The notes: a model not told the origin generated them from the sequence alone. A stretch of 64,000 nt of DNA from Dyella sp. S184 (GCF_009766065.1 NZ_LMUE01000012.1:62001-126000); one strand, 5' to 3'; positions 30,724-41,268 are shown, counted from the first letter of the stretch. A program made the numbers and translations.

Positions 30724-32337
30724 ATGGCCGACTCGGTGGATTTTCTCGTTGTGGGGGCCGGCCCGGCCGGCTGCGCGGTGGCTGCGCGACTGGCCGCGGC
30801 CCGGCCCGATCTGACTGTCGCCATCCTCGAGACTGGGCCGGAGCGCACGCCGCTGCGCTCGAAAGTGCCGCTGGGTATCGCTGCCCTTGTGAGCCTGAAA
30901 GGTTCGGCCAATTACGCCTACGCCACGACGCCGCAGGCGGGGCTGCAGGGACGCCAGGGTTTCCAGCCGCGCGGGCGCGGCGTCGGTGGCTCCAGCCTGA
31001 TCAACGCGATGATCTACATTCGCGGTCAGCCGCAGGATTACGACGGCTGGGAAGCATTGGGCTGTAGGGGTTGGGGCTGGAACGATGTGCTGCCCTATTT
31101 CAAGCGCAGCGAGGACAACGCGCGCGGCGCCTCGGAGCTACATGGCGTCGGCGGTCCTTTGCGAGTCGAGGATCTGCGCGAGAAAAATCCGGCGACGCAG
31201 GCACTGATCGAGGCAGCCGTGCAGGCGGGTTTTCCGCACAATGACGATTTCAACGGCGCCGTGCAGGAGGGAGTCGGCGCTTATCAGGTTTTCCAGAAAG
31301 CCGGCCGCCGCTTCAACGCTGCCGAAGCCTATCTCGGCGCGGCCGGCGTGCGGCCAGCCAATCTGCAGGTGATTGCCAACGCCCAGGTCCGGCGTATCCG
31401 CTTCGATGGCACGCACGCCACCGGGGTGGTCTATCGCAAGGGCGGTGCCGAGCATTCGCTGGGCGCACGCGGTGAGGTCATTCTTTCAGCTGGTGCCTTC
31501 GGCTCGCCGCAATTGTTGATGGCCTCGGGCGTGGGTCCCGCCGAACACCTGCGCGAGCACGGCATCGATGTCGTGGCGGATCGTGCACAGGTCGGACAGA
31601 ACCTGCAGGACCATGTCGACTACACCTTGAACGTGCGCGCCAAGGCGCCGGGTCTGTTCGGCATCACCTTGCCGGTGCTGTATCAGGGAGTGATGAGCAT
31701 GCGCGCGTGGAGTCGCGATGGGCGCGGCATGCTGACCACAAACGTGGCCGAAGCGGGCGGTTTTCTGAAGAGCGATCCTTCGCTCGACCGGCCCGACCTG
31801 CAGCTGCACTTCTGCAACGGCATCGTCGACGACCACAACCGCAAGCTGCATCTGGGCTCGGGCTATTCGATCCACGTCTGCGCATTGCGTCCACACAGCC
31901 GCGGTCAGGTTCGTCTAGCTAGCGCCGACATGGGCAAGGCACCGCTGATCGATCCGAATTTCCTCAGCGATCCGCGCGATCTCGATACCTTGCTCGCCGG
32001 TACGAAGATCAGCCAGCGCATCATGGCCGCGCCCGCGCTGGCCGCATGGAACGGACGCACGATCTACGGCAGCGGTCGCGATGACGACGAAACACTGCGC
32101 CAGCTCATCCGCGCCCACGCCGACACGATCTATCACCCGGTCGGCACCTGTCGCATGGGTGACGATGCAGAATCCGTGGTCGATCCATCGTTACGCGTGC
32201 GCGGCGTCGAAGGCCTGCGCGTGGTCGATGCCTCGATCATGCCGCGGGTGATCAGCGGCAACACGCAGGCGCCTTGCGCGATGATCGGGGAGAAGGCGGC
32301 GGACATGATTCTTGCGGCGGGTCGCACCAGCTATTAG
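30724..32337 (+). CDS. GMC-family FAD oxidoreductase (choline/alcohol dehydrogenase-like)
   Basis: 537 residues. FAD dinucleotide fold FLVVGAGPAGCAVAARLAAA at the N-terminus, GMC signature 1 region RGRGVGGSSLINAMIYIRGQ around residue 88, signature 2 GAFGSPQLLMASGVGP, and the C-terminal active-site stretch YHPVGTCRMG then VVDASIMPRVISGNTQAP. It oxidises an alcohol; the substrate could be choline, an aliphatic alcohol or a polyethylene-glycol-like compound. GAGGA precedes ATG 30724; a TTG at 30709 is less likely. No choline operon genes are nearby. Confidence 0.88.
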   Translation: MADSVDFLVVGAGPAGCAVAARLAAARPDLTVAILETGPERTPLRSKVPLGIAALVSLKGSANYAYATTPQAGLQGRQGFQPRGRGVGGSSLINAMIYIRGQPQDYDGWEALGCRGWGWNDVLPYFKRSEDNARGASELHGVGGPLRVEDLREKNPATQALIEAAVQAGFPHNDDFNGAVQEGVGAYQVFQKAGRRFNAAEAYLGAAGVRPANLQVIANAQVRRIRFDGTHATGVVYRKGGAEHSLGARGEVILSAGAFGSPQLLMASGVGPAEHLREHGIDVVADRAQVGQNLQDHVDYTLNVRAKAPGLFGITLPVLYQGVMSMRAWSRDGRGMLTTNVAEAGGFLKSDPSLDRPDLQLHFCNGIVDDHNRKLHLGSGYSIHVCALRPHSRGQVRLASADMGKAPLIDPNFLSDPRDLDTLLAGTKISQRIMAAPALAAWNGRTIYGSGRDDDETLRQLIRAHADTIYHPVGTCRMGDDAESVVDPSLRVRGVEGLRVVDASIMPRVISGNTQAPCAMIGEKAADMILAAGRTSY

Positions 32338-32539
32338 GTAAGTATCGTTCGTGGTGTTTTTCCGCTGCGCCGCTCGCTGCAGTCGACCACAAGCAGACGT
32401 TCAACGATGGAGTTGAGCGGCGGCGAAGCCTTTCGCTTTGAACGAGTTGCTAGCCATCATAGCCTGTGCCTCAAGATCCAAATGGCTTTAAGCGTCAGGT
32501 ACCCGAATAAGCCCAAAGCAGGGCCTGTAAACAAGCCGA

Positions 32540-33301
32540 TCACGGCATGTGCATCGTTTGCTGTGCACGTTGGAAGGCGTAGTCACTCACGCAGACCCAA
32601 CCGCGAAACGGCTGGTTGACATCGCTGATGGCGAGCATCACCAAGGTAATCAAGATGGTGAGCGAGAAAACCTGAAGCGTGTGTAGCCGGCGATTTACCG
32701 AACCGAACATGATTACCGACAGTAGGGTCAAGGCAGCCCCAATCAGCAGGACCGCCCAAAAAATGAAAGGTAGCCGATACACGCTTTGAAGCAACCGCGT
32801 TCGCCTGCGTGCGGTTAGGTCACTCAATTCGGATAGCGCGTGGTCCTGGGCGGTTATTTCCGATGGCGTGGAGGCCTTTACCTGCATGAGCGTTCGCCAC
32901 ATGTCCTCGTTGATTCCATAGCTCCGGTCGGGCACTCGCCCTGCAGCCATGGCGGGCCAATCCCCTTCGACCACGGCGTCGGCGTAGGCTCGACTTTCCG
33001 CTTCGAGTTTAAGGCGTTGTTCCTGAGGCAAGCCCTCGGCAAGTCGATAGACAGTGCGCAGGGCATTCGCCTCGAGGTCCACATTGAGGGTGGCCGCGCC
33101 GAAATTGGTCCACACGGTGTAGAGCATAAATCCCAGAATCACCGCGTAGGTGGTGCCGAGAACGCTCAACTGCCAGCCAATGAGGTCGTCGCCGTACTGT
33201 CTTTTCTCAAAAGGCCACAAGCGATTCATGAGCGCCATGACCGTCAGCGACACGATCGTGGTGACGCAAAAGATCAAGATGTTCTGTGGGAGCGTGAGCA
33301 T
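32540..33301 (-). CDS. DUF4239 (bestrophin-like) membrane protein
   Basis: 253 residues: two N-terminal hydrophobic helices (ILIFCVTTIVSLTVMALMN; LSVLGTTYAVILGFMLYTVW), a soluble helical middle with the DUF4239 pattern EANALRTVYRLAEGLPQEQR, and two C-terminal helices. Function unknown for the family. ATG 33301 puts the first helix at the very N-terminus; the long upstream open frame has no homologous look. First gene of a looser, less GC-rich stretch to about 37.1 kb. Confidence 0.7.
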   Translation of the reverse strand: MLTLPQNILIFCVTTIVSLTVMALMNRLWPFEKRQYGDDLIGWQLSVLGTTYAVILGFMLYTVWTNFGAATLNVDLEANALRTVYRLAEGLPQEQRLKLEAESRAYADAVVEGDWPAMAAGRVPDRSYGINEDMWRTLMQVKASTPSEITAQDHALSELSDLTARRRTRLLQSVYRLPFIFWAVLLIGAALTLLSVIMFGSVNRRLHTLQVFSLTILITLVMLAISDVNQPFRGWVCVSDYAFQRAQQTMHMP

Positions 33302-33667
33302 AGCGAATGTCCGATTTGATCTGACTTTGCCGAGAGACCACCTGCGTTGCTGACTCGCGTTGATTATATTGGCAGATAACGCGGCTCGACCCGGCCTCGC
33401 CACCCTTCTGACATGGCAAACGGGCGCAACATTGAATGGGTTGCGCTCCTGCATTCCTTGCCATCCTTGCCCCCTGTTGCTCACCCTATGTCACCAATAC
33501 GCGGACGTCAGCAGGTTTTACGGAGCTGACGTGCGTCTTTCGCTTAACAATGGGTGTCAAAGGTGTATGACCCCCGCCTTAGCCCGATCACGGAACGAAT
33601 GGACTTGCTTGCAGACAAGATGGCGCGATGGGAATACCGCATGAGTCCAGGGTCTGAAATTTGAAAA
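33302..33667. other. Intergenic stretch, no gene seen
   Basis: Between two divergently unrelated minus-strand membrane genes. Open frames here have no plausible start, composition or family pattern. The stretch is noticeably A+T-rich around 33360-33380 and may hold the promoter of the DUF4239 gene. Confidence 0.5.
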
Positions 33668-34153
33668 TCATCGCGTCAGCAGACGCCAAGCGTTCTGGCA
33701 CGCTCCAAACAGTAATGCAATCGCGACTACATAAGTGACCTTCCAGGCGATTGACCAGGCCAAGAGTGTCGCCATGCCGGCAATGAACAAACCCAACGTT
33801 GCGACCATGGGCACTATGTATTCTCTTAGCTTCATATTGAGCGTTGCCAGGCTTCGGCACATTCGCCAGTGACTAACATGCCAAACGGCTCGCAGAATAC
33901 CTAACCACAGGATGGCCCATCCAATCACGTAGGGCGAGACTGCGGGCACGAGGAAAAGCAGCGCGACGGCAAGTACGGCCAAGAAATCCATAAAGCTGCG
34001 CTTGGCGATCATGAGCATCCAACGACGTTCCTCATCAGATGCCAGGTTCAGCTTTACTGAAACTGAAACGAACAGAAGCCCATTCAAGGTAGCCGCAACT
34101 TCCGCGATGGTTGTATAGGCAGGCTGCCAATCATTCATGGACAAGGAACTCAT
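33668..34153 (-). CDS. Hypothetical membrane protein
   Basis: 161 residues, not recognised. Four hydrophobic segments can be seen: a first moderately hydrophobic one around AEVAATLNGLLFVSVSV, then FLAVLAVALLFLVPAVS, IGWAILWLGILRAVW and the pair VATLGLFIAGMATLLAW/VTYVVAIALLFGAC. ATG 34153 or ATG 34138 could be the start. It is 51 bases downstream of the alpha/beta hydrolase gene on the same strand, so they may form an operon. Confidence 0.55.
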   Translation of the reverse strand: MSSLSMNDWQPAYTTIAEVAATLNGLLFVSVSVKLNLASDEERRWMLMIAKRSFMDFLAVLAVALLFLVPAVSPYVIGWAILWLGILRAVWHVSHWRMCRSLATLNMKLREYIVPMVATLGLFIAGMATLLAWSIAWKVTYVVAIALLFGACQNAWRLLTR

Positions 34154-34204
34154 GCCGGATACTCCTATTGTTCTGCTCCACAAGCCTCGATGACACATTT
34201 GCTG

Positions 34205-35485
34205 TCAGAGGCTCTTCCTGGATTGCCCATACTTAGTGGCAATCCAGTCAAAGAAAGATGCTTGCCATAGACTTGGAGCACCAATCTGACAGTGCTCATT
34301 ACCACCAGATTCTTTATCGAACACCACCGTTGTCACGCTGCGCGCGTGGGTAAGGCTTTGCTTGAATTGGTCTACCTGCTCAAGCGGAATGAAATGGTCG
34401 TTAGTGCCCGCAAGGATCAAGACATCCGCCGTGATCTTGGATGCAACGGGAGCCAAGGTATACTGACTAAACATCTTGCCGATGTCATATGGGCTGCTGA
34501 GACCAAACACCCACATGCCATTTTCCCGCGTCCACTTTCGACCTGGATCATTACTTAACTTGGATAGGAAATCCAAGGTGCTAGTGTGTCCGTTCGCGAT
34601 CAACCATTTTACGAATCCAGGCGTGCCGCGACTAACCGCTTCGCCGCCGTCATAAAACACATCCTGGGCTACCACGCCGTCGATGCGCGGATCGAACGCT
34701 GCGGCACGCGGAGCCAGGTACCCACCTAAACTCTCGCCGAGCATTACTATCTTCATCGGCTTGGGATGCGAAGCAAGAAATGTATCAAGCACTGCTGCGT
34801 TCGGCCTCTCCCATTCCGGCGTCATGGTCAAGCCCTGCTCGCGTAGTATTGAGCCTTGGCCAGGCCCTTCGTAGACGAGAACGGAGTAGCCCCGATCATG
34901 TGCCGCAGCAACGATGGAGAAGTACATCTCCTCCATCGTTCCGTCGTAACCGGTGATAGCCACGATTAGCGGCTTATCTTCTGCCCCAGTCGGGCCAGGG
35001 TAGTAAAGCGCGTTGAGGTGATATTTCCCGTATGGGACACTGATGCGTTCATAGAGAACATGTAACGCATTCAGTCCCGCATAGAAATTGTCGATGTTTT
35101 TCTTCCATGCCACCGGTCGCCTCGGGTCTTTGGGCGCGAGGAAAAAATCCGACGAACGATAGTAGTTATGCGCACGTAGCAAGGCACGTCCCTTCGATAT
35201 CGGGTCGCTCGTCCGGTGGGCCAACGCAGCAAGGCGATCTCCTTCCGCTGTCCATGCGTTGTACCAGCCCTCTGCATCCCCCGCTTTCACGTTCGCGATG
35301 GTTTGCAGTACCTCGTTCGGATCAGCGCCTACGACGGATGTGTCGTTCAAGACCCGAAGTGCTTCGAAGTGATACGTCTGGTTCGCATACAGATGCGACG
35401 TCCCGTAATCCCTTGGGTGCTTATGCACATACCAACCAATACCGACAAGAAGCAGAATCGCGATCACAACGAGTATTCGGCGCAT
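34205..35485 (-). CDS. Alpha/beta hydrolase, membrane-anchored or secreted
   Basis: 426 residues. The N-terminus MRRILVVIAILLLVGIGWYV is a signal anchor. A helical cap of about 150 residues precedes the hydrolase core, with LIVAITGYDGTMEEMYFS as oxyanion region, the nucleophile Ser in LGESLGGYLAPRA, Asp in LAGTNDHFIPL and His in GGNEHCQIG. The arrangement resembles the FrsA/2,6-dihydroxypseudooxynicotine hydrolase branch. Start 35485 is supported by AGGAGA. Substrate unknown. Confidence 0.75.
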   Translation of the reverse strand: MRRILVVIAILLLVGIGWYVHKHPRDYGTSHLYANQTYHFEALRVLNDTSVVGADPNEVLQTIANVKAGDAEGWYNAWTAEGDRLAALAHRTSDPISKGRALLRAHNYYRSSDFFLAPKDPRRPVAWKKNIDNFYAGLNALHVLYERISVPYGKYHLNALYYPGPTGAEDKPLIVAITGYDGTMEEMYFSIVAAAHDRGYSVLVYEGPGQGSILREQGLTMTPEWERPNAAVLDTFLASHPKPMKIVMLGESLGGYLAPRAAAFDPRIDGVVAQDVFYDGGEAVSRGTPGFVKWLIANGHTSTLDFLSKLSNDPGRKWTRENGMWVFGLSSPYDIGKMFSQYTLAPVASKITADVLILAGTNDHFIPLEQVDQFKQSLTHARSVTTVVFDKESGGNEHCQIGAPSLWQASFFDWIATKYGQSRKSL

Positions 35486-35795
35486 GGCCCATCTCCTCTT
35501 GTGTCTGGTGAGTGAGCGCACCGTCCGCCCAGGACAGACGGTGCGCACAACTAAAATCCCTTAGCTTGCCTTCTTTCCGGCGAAAGTCTTCCGAATTCGC
35601 ACGAATAAATGCGTCAGATTTTGGCGCGAAAGTATGCCTGTCTCCCCTCGCCAGTCAACGGAATAAGTTATCGCGCGGGAAACCTGCACGGACTACAAGT
35701 CGATGCAAGGACTCGCGCCGCCTGATCGAGCCACGACCCACTGGCGTGAATGTCTGCTTCGGATGGGCGGTCTCAACCGGTCGACGCAACGCCTG
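35486..35795. other. Intergenic stretch, no gene seen
   Basis: About 310 bases between the hydrolase start and the end of the FUSC gene. I see no convincing frame or RNA structure; the part next to 35500 presumably carries the hydrolase promoter. Confidence 0.5.
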
Positions 35796-36916
35796 CTAAA
35801 CATCTCGTCGACCATAAAGACTCATCTTCCGACTAGCCGCCGAAAATGTCGCCATCGTCGCAGCGAGGACGAACAGCGCAACGACGATTCCCATAAGCCG
35901 CTGTAGCGCGGCGGATGCATCTGTTGACCACGCGTGATCCTGTACGAAAATCATGATGAACCCGACGCCAAATTGGGTTCCGATATAGCTCACTTCCGCC
36001 GCTCCCGCCTGGATATGTGCTGCCAACCAAACGCCTGCACCCAAGACGACTAGCCACAGGAGAGGACTCTTGCCGATCAGTGGTAACAGGGGAGCCGCAA
36101 GCAAGGCAGCGCAAAGGCAGCCCAAGAGTCGATTGAGCAATCGAATGTGTACTGCTTCGGTGACCTGGCCATGTACCAGGACGGATAATGGTACAAGTAG
36201 CACAGCAACCGCTGAAACCATCGACTGGGCGAAATTTGGCAACGCGTGGAAATGGTTGACCACACCGATGAGCGCGATGGTGATGGAACCCTGCATGGCT
36301 TGCGATATTCGCGTGGATCGCGAATGCCCGATGATGGGCGGCGCATGTGTTTCCCGCGCACCATACGCTTCAGGCAAGGAAGCGCTGACTGAGGAACCGT
36401 CGCTGCGAAGCAATCGTTCGACGCAAAGTGACACCGCCGAGATCGTAGCCGTCGCAAGAATTCCCACAGCAACATCTAAAATTCTGTTGATTGCAAGATT
36501 GGTTGGCGAAGCAATACTTACGGAATCACTAAGCACCATAAGCGCGGTGACGGTTCCAAGAACCCAGCTATACACGTAAGGTGAACCGAGCATCCAGTAA
36601 ATACCCAGGCCGGATACCAGCGCGAGCACAAGAATGGTCAGCCAGGCTTGGTGAAATACGAGAGCTGCCAACAGTGCCCGCCGATCGCACCAATTACCGT
36701 GCCCGTAAGCCGCTCCAGGCAGCGCTGAAAGACCACACTTGGGCGTGCTCTGACGAGCACATAAGCGCTTAGTGCGACCCACCAGCGCTCCTTGAGGTTG
36801 AAGATGTCTGCGAGATACACGGCGAGCACAACGGAGGCGACAGTTTCCGCACACAATTTTCCGCGGTCGCCGCCATGGCTGATGAGGCGTAGTTCCACAA
36901 AAATCCCGTCAGCCAT
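35796..36916 (-). pseudogene. FUSC-family (aromatic acid/fusaric acid efflux-like) transporter, frameshifted
   Basis: The N-terminal part (from ATG 36916, MADGIFVELRLISH) has the FUSC signature GKLCAETVASVVLAVYLAD and ERWWVALSAYVLVRARPSV followed by LTGTVIGAIGG. Near 36670-36675 the frame changes: the continuation ALLAALVFHQAWLTILVLAL and the rest, to position 35796, are in the next frame. Adding one G to the GGG run would join them exactly where the family expects the next helix. So the gene is either a recent pseudogene or carries a sequence error. Intact members are inner-membrane components that pump aromatic compounds. Confidence 0.7.
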
Positions 36917-37140
36917 GCAACGTAAACGCTGGCGTAATGGCGACGCATCCTTTTGATCGGAGACCTCGTTCAATCGAACACCCTCGCTGTGGCGGCCGAT
37001 ATAACCCCGAGACAGAACTCTCTGAATCGTCTGTAACGATACCACCCGCGGTGAATCCTAGACCAACAAGCTGACTGAGATGCGCGGGCAAAGATGGCCG
37101 CCGTCTAAAGCAGACATCACCACTCCTGCTTGAGTCGCGC

Positions 37141-39129
37141 TCAATGCGACAGATCAATCGCATAAGTCGCCGTGCCGTCGCCGTGATCCTTCAGCTCGTG
37201 GATATCGTCGAGGCCGGCTTCATGCGCCAGTGCCTGCTTGTTACTCGCACCCTTGAACACCACCGGGCCATGCGTCTTCACTCGTGCAAACTTCCATGAA
37301 GTCGGTTCGAGATCTTTCGCACCGATCATGCGATGCTGCTCCAGCCATTTGGCCAGGATCTCGCGGGTACCGTCCGGTGCCGAAAGCACGATGTTCTTGC
37401 CGTCGAGGCCGGGGAAGTTGCCGCCGCCGCTGGCGCGGTAGTTGTTGGTGACGACGATGAACGGCTGGTCTGGGGTGACCCGCTTGCCGCGATACATCAG
37501 CGAGGTGATGCGCTGGCCGACCGGCTTCGACACGTTGATGACGTAGTGGATACCGCCCTGGATCTGGTCGAAGTTGAAGCCGGGATAGTGGTCGTTGATC
37601 AAGTCCTGTTCGCCGGTCTTGCTCGGGTCGATGCGGTTGAAGCGCTCGGCGGATTTTTCCAGCCATGCCTTGAGCCCGGCACCGTCGACCTTCACCGCGG
37701 CCAGCGTGTTCGGATAGAAGTACAGGTCGGCGGCGCTGCGCAGGGTGAGCGGGCCGGGCGCCACGTCGGTGTAGTCGTCGGGACCACCGAAGCCGCTGCG
37801 GAACGCGGCGGCGGCGGACAGCACAGGCACATCACGAAGTTCCGGATGCAGTCGCGGCAGTTCGCTGCGCACGTAGTCGGCCTGCGCCGCGTTGACCGCG
37901 GCCAGCGCGGTCATGTTGCCCTCGTCGGCGAAGTAGCTGCTCAGGTGCAGCGTGCTGTCGCCGATCGGCGTGTTGACATAGGCGATCGCGGCCTCATGCG
38001 CCTGCTGCACCAGTGGTGCGATCTCGGGATCGACCGGCACGCACTGGTTCTTCTGCGGGCAGATCGGCCGCACTTCGCTATGCGTATTGTCGAGGTCGAC
38101 TACCCAGCGGCCGTTCTGGCGATTCAGCACCAGCTGTATCACGCCCAGGTCCTTGCCGAAGAAGCCACTCATCACCGCCGGCACATTACGGACGAAACCA
38201 AGTCGCGCATCGACGTCCTTCATGCCGGCGTAATGCGGGCCGGGGAACTCGGTATGCGAATGACCGAGCAGCAACACGTCGATGCCTTTCACGCCGGCCA
38301 GATACCAGCCGCCGTTTTCCATTTGTGGGGTGTACGGCGCAGTGTCGAGGCCGCCGTGCAGGATCGCCACGATCAGATCGGGATGCTGCGCTTCGAGTTG
38401 CGGCAGGTATTTCTGCGCCGCCTCGACCACACCGCTGACGGTGACCTTGCCGGCCAGGTTCTGCTTGTCCCACTGCATGATCGGCGGCGGGGTGAAGCCG
38501 ATGATGCCGATCTTCAGCGGCACGCTGACCTTGCTGCCATCTTGTGTGTAGGCCTCGATGGTTTTCGTGACCACCGCCCACGGCTTGAAGATCGGCTGGC
38601 CGTCGCGCGCGCTGGCGACGTTGGACAGCACCAGCGGGAAGTGCGGGCCAGCGCAGTGATTCGTATGACTGCCATCGACGTTCATCGGCGTGCCGGTGAC
38701 CTGCGACAGGAAGCCCAGGCCGTAATTGAATTCGTGGTTGCCGATGGTGCCGCCGTCGTAGCCGAGCGCATCCATCGCCTGATAGACCGCCAGTTCCTGG
38801 TCGCAGCCGACCGGCTTCACCAGCGCTTGGTAGTCGGCCAGCACGCTGCCCTGGATGGTGTCGCCGCTGTCGAACAGTAAGGTGTTGGGAAATTCCGTAC
38901 GGGCGCGGCGGATCAGGGTGGCGGTGCGCTCGTAGCCGAGCGAATCGTCCGGCTTGAGCTTGTAGTAGTCGTAGCTCAGCACATTCGAATGGATGTCGGT
39001 GGTTTCCAGGATCGCCACGTTCGCGCGCGCGCCGTCCTGCAGCAGCGGGTTCGGCTTGACGGCATGGGCGGCGCAACCGGCGAGCAGGGCGGCGGCAAGG
39101 ATGGCGGGAGAAAGGTGACGTAAAGACAT
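37141..39129 (-). CDS. cpdB: 2',3'-cyclic-nucleotide 2'-phosphodiesterase / 3'-nucleotidase (CpdB-like) lipoprotein
   Basis: 662 residues. The signal ends in a lipobox, ALLAGC, so the protein is likely a lipoprotein. The metallophosphatase domain shows ETTDIHSNV, LFDSGDTIQGS, GTIGNHEFNYGLGFL, AILHGG and LLGHSHTEFPGPH, the last two binding the metal pair. The C-terminal 5'-nucleotidase domain carries NYRASGGGNFPG and the substrate-stacking region. E. coli CpdB hydrolyses cyclic nucleotides and 3'-nucleotides in the periplasm. ATG 39129 gives the signal peptide. Confidence 0.88.
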   Translation of the reverse strand: MSLRHLSPAILAAALLAGCAAHAVKPNPLLQDGARANVAILETTDIHSNVLSYDYYKLKPDDSLGYERTATLIRRARTEFPNTLLFDSGDTIQGSVLADYQALVKPVGCDQELAVYQAMDALGYDGGTIGNHEFNYGLGFLSQVTGTPMNVDGSHTNHCAGPHFPLVLSNVASARDGQPIFKPWAVVTKTIEAYTQDGSKVSVPLKIGIIGFTPPPIMQWDKQNLAGKVTVSGVVEAAQKYLPQLEAQHPDLIVAILHGGLDTAPYTPQMENGGWYLAGVKGIDVLLLGHSHTEFPGPHYAGMKDVDARLGFVRNVPAVMSGFFGKDLGVIQLVLNRQNGRWVVDLDNTHSEVRPICPQKNQCVPVDPEIAPLVQQAHEAAIAYVNTPIGDSTLHLSSYFADEGNMTALAAVNAAQADYVRSELPRLHPELRDVPVLSAAAAFRSGFGGPDDYTDVAPGPLTLRSAADLYFYPNTLAAVKVDGAGLKAWLEKSAERFNRIDPSKTGEQDLINDHYPGFNFDQIQGGIHYVINVSKPVGQRITSLMYRGKRVTPDQPFIVVTNNYRASGGGNFPGLDGKNIVLSAPDGTREILAKWLEQHRMIGAKDLEPTSWKFARVKTHGPVVFKGASNKQALAHEAGLDDIHELKDHGDGTATYAIDLSH

Positions 39130-39324
39130 GTCGGTTCCGTGGGGCACGTGCGGGTTCAGACCGTGAAAACTAACAGATCGGGATGACCCTTTGCCCTGCA
39201 TCGAAGGCGGCAAAGCCCAACGCCGGTGGAACGGCGTGCCGGGCAAACCGCCGGTTGCCGGTGCAAGACCGTAAGATGGCGCATCTCATGGCACACCGGG
39301 TCCTTACAGGGGGACTTTCCACTG

Positions 39325-41034
39325 ATGCGTCGAATCTCTTTGCATTTCACACGTGGCCGTGTGGTGTCGCTGTGTGCGCTGGTGTTTTTCGCCGGCTGCC
39401 TCGCGCTCACCGCGCTGCGCGAACCCGAGCCCGTGCAACAGGTCTTCGTTGCGGGCCTGATGCTGTCCACGGTCATCGTGCTGCTGTCCGTGTTCGGGCG
39501 CTTTGCCAGTGCGTTGGTGATAGGTGGCGGGTTATTCGTCGCGCTGCGTTTCATTTCCGAGCTGAAGGAGCGCTATCTCGAATCGCAGCTGCTGCCGTCG
39601 GACTTCATTTATTACGCCAGCACCAGCTTGGTGGATACGCTTCGTCATTACCCGCATCTGTATGGGCTGGGGATCGGCATCTGCGTGGTGGTGCCGCCGC
39701 TGCTGTACCTGGTGTGGCGCTGGGACTGGCGCATGCTGGTTGGTCTGCGACGCAGGCCGGCACTGGGCCTGCGCGCTGGCGGCATCGTGCTCGGCGTGTT
39801 CGCGTTCTGGCTGTGCATGTTGCCTGCCGGGCCGTTTGCACGGGTGCATTCGCGCAATGTGTGGGAGAAGATGTCCGACGATGCGCAACTGACCAACTTC
39901 TTCATCAACTTCCGCGACTCGGCCGTGACCTTGCCGGCGATGGCGAGCGATGCCGTTGCCGAGCAGCAGTGGGGCTCGACCGCGGCAGGCGAGCCGGGCA
40001 CCACGCAGCCACCGTATCCGGACATCGTGCAGGTGCTGGAGGAAAGCACCTTCGACCCATCCAACTACACCGTGTGCACCGTGCCGGCCTGTCACCTGAC
40101 GATGTTCCAGATCGATGCACGCACCCGCGGCACCGGCGTGCTGCGCACGCATACCTTCGGTGGCGGTACCTGGGTCAGCGAATTCGCCACGCTCACCGGC
40201 ATGCCGCAGGACATCTTCGGTGCGGGCGGCATGTATGCGCCGTTCGTGCTGGCACCACACGTGCACGATGCACTGGCGCTGCAGCTGCGCCGGCTCGGCT
40301 ATCTCACCATCGCTATCTATCCCACCGATGGCGGCTTCATCAACGGGCGCAACGCGTATACGGCGTATGGCTTCGATCACATGTATGACGTCAACGAGCT
40401 CGGCCTGGAAGAATGGGACGAGACGGACAAGCAGATGTTCGATGCGGCCAAGCGCGTCTACGACAAAGTGAAGAAGCCGGGCCAGCCGGTGTTCGTGATG
40501 ATCCTGACGATCAACCAGCACGGTCCGCACGACGATCCGATGTCGACCTTGCCGGTGCCGTTCCAGAACCTGCTGCATGGCCTGAAGGCGACGCCGGCGC
40601 TCAACTTCGACACTTATCTGTCGCGCCTGCACGATTCCGATGTGGCGATGAGCGGGCTGGAGCATGACTTCCTCGACCGTGCGCAGCCGACCGTGCTGGT
40701 GCACTTCGGCGACCACCAGCCGTCGTTCGACGGGTTGATCCGCGGCCTGCAGCGCACGGTGCCCACGCCGTTGCAGCCGTACCGCGACTACCTCACCTAT
40801 TACATGATCAAGAGCAACTTCGCCGGCCCGGCGCTGCCGAGTTACCCGATGCTCGACATCGCGTTCCTGCCCAGCATGGTGCTGCAGGCCGCGGGCTTGC
40901 CGAAGGATCCGTACTTCTCCGCGGAGACCGAACTGCGTACGCGTTGCAACGGGCTGTACGACGACTGCAACGCGCCCGGCTTGATTGACTCCTACCATGC
41001 GTGGACCTTCGGGCGACTGCACGTGTATCAGTAA
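39325..41034 (+). CDS. LTA-synthase-like sulfatase-fold transferase, inner membrane
   Basis: 569 residues. About five membrane helices fill the first 200 residues, then a periplasmic sulfatase-fold domain: metal ligand Glu in VQVLEESTFD, nucleophile Thr within FGGGTWVSEFATLTGMP, ILTINQHGPH and the metal pair HFGDHQP. Such enzymes move phosphoglycerol or phosphoethanolamine groups from lipids to envelope glycans (OpgB/LtaS style). A purine-rich AGGGGGA lies ten bases before ATG 39325. The acceptor here is unknown. Confidence 0.85.
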   Translation: MRRISLHFTRGRVVSLCALVFFAGCLALTALREPEPVQQVFVAGLMLSTVIVLLSVFGRFASALVIGGGLFVALRFISELKERYLESQLLPSDFIYYASTSLVDTLRHYPHLYGLGIGICVVVPPLLYLVWRWDWRMLVGLRRRPALGLRAGGIVLGVFAFWLCMLPAGPFARVHSRNVWEKMSDDAQLTNFFINFRDSAVTLPAMASDAVAEQQWGSTAAGEPGTTQPPYPDIVQVLEESTFDPSNYTVCTVPACHLTMFQIDARTRGTGVLRTHTFGGGTWVSEFATLTGMPQDIFGAGGMYAPFVLAPHVHDALALQLRRLGYLTIAIYPTDGGFINGRNAYTAYGFDHMYDVNELGLEEWDETDKQMFDAAKRVYDKVKKPGQPVFVMILTINQHGPHDDPMSTLPVPFQNLLHGLKATPALNFDTYLSRLHDSDVAMSGLEHDFLDRAQPTVLVHFGDHQPSFDGLIRGLQRTVPTPLQPYRDYLTYYMIKSNFAGPALPSYPMLDIAFLPSMVLQAAGLPKDPYFSAETELRTRCNGLYDDCNAPGLIDSYHAWTFGRLHVYQ

Positions 41035-41268
41035 TGGCAGAGCGCTGGAGTACAGCAAAGGCTACTGACCGTGGAGGTCAGCCAGGGGCAGTTTTTGTCG
41101 TCATCCGGCAGCGACGGGATCGCAAGATCACACGATAACCGCATGGCCTGATACACGTATTTCCTGTCGATGCGAGTGCTTGAGCGGCATGCGGGAGCAT
41201 GGCTCGACGGAGCTGGAGTGTTGTCGTGGCCGCGGCCGTACTGGCAAGTGTCTTGCTTGATGATTGTC

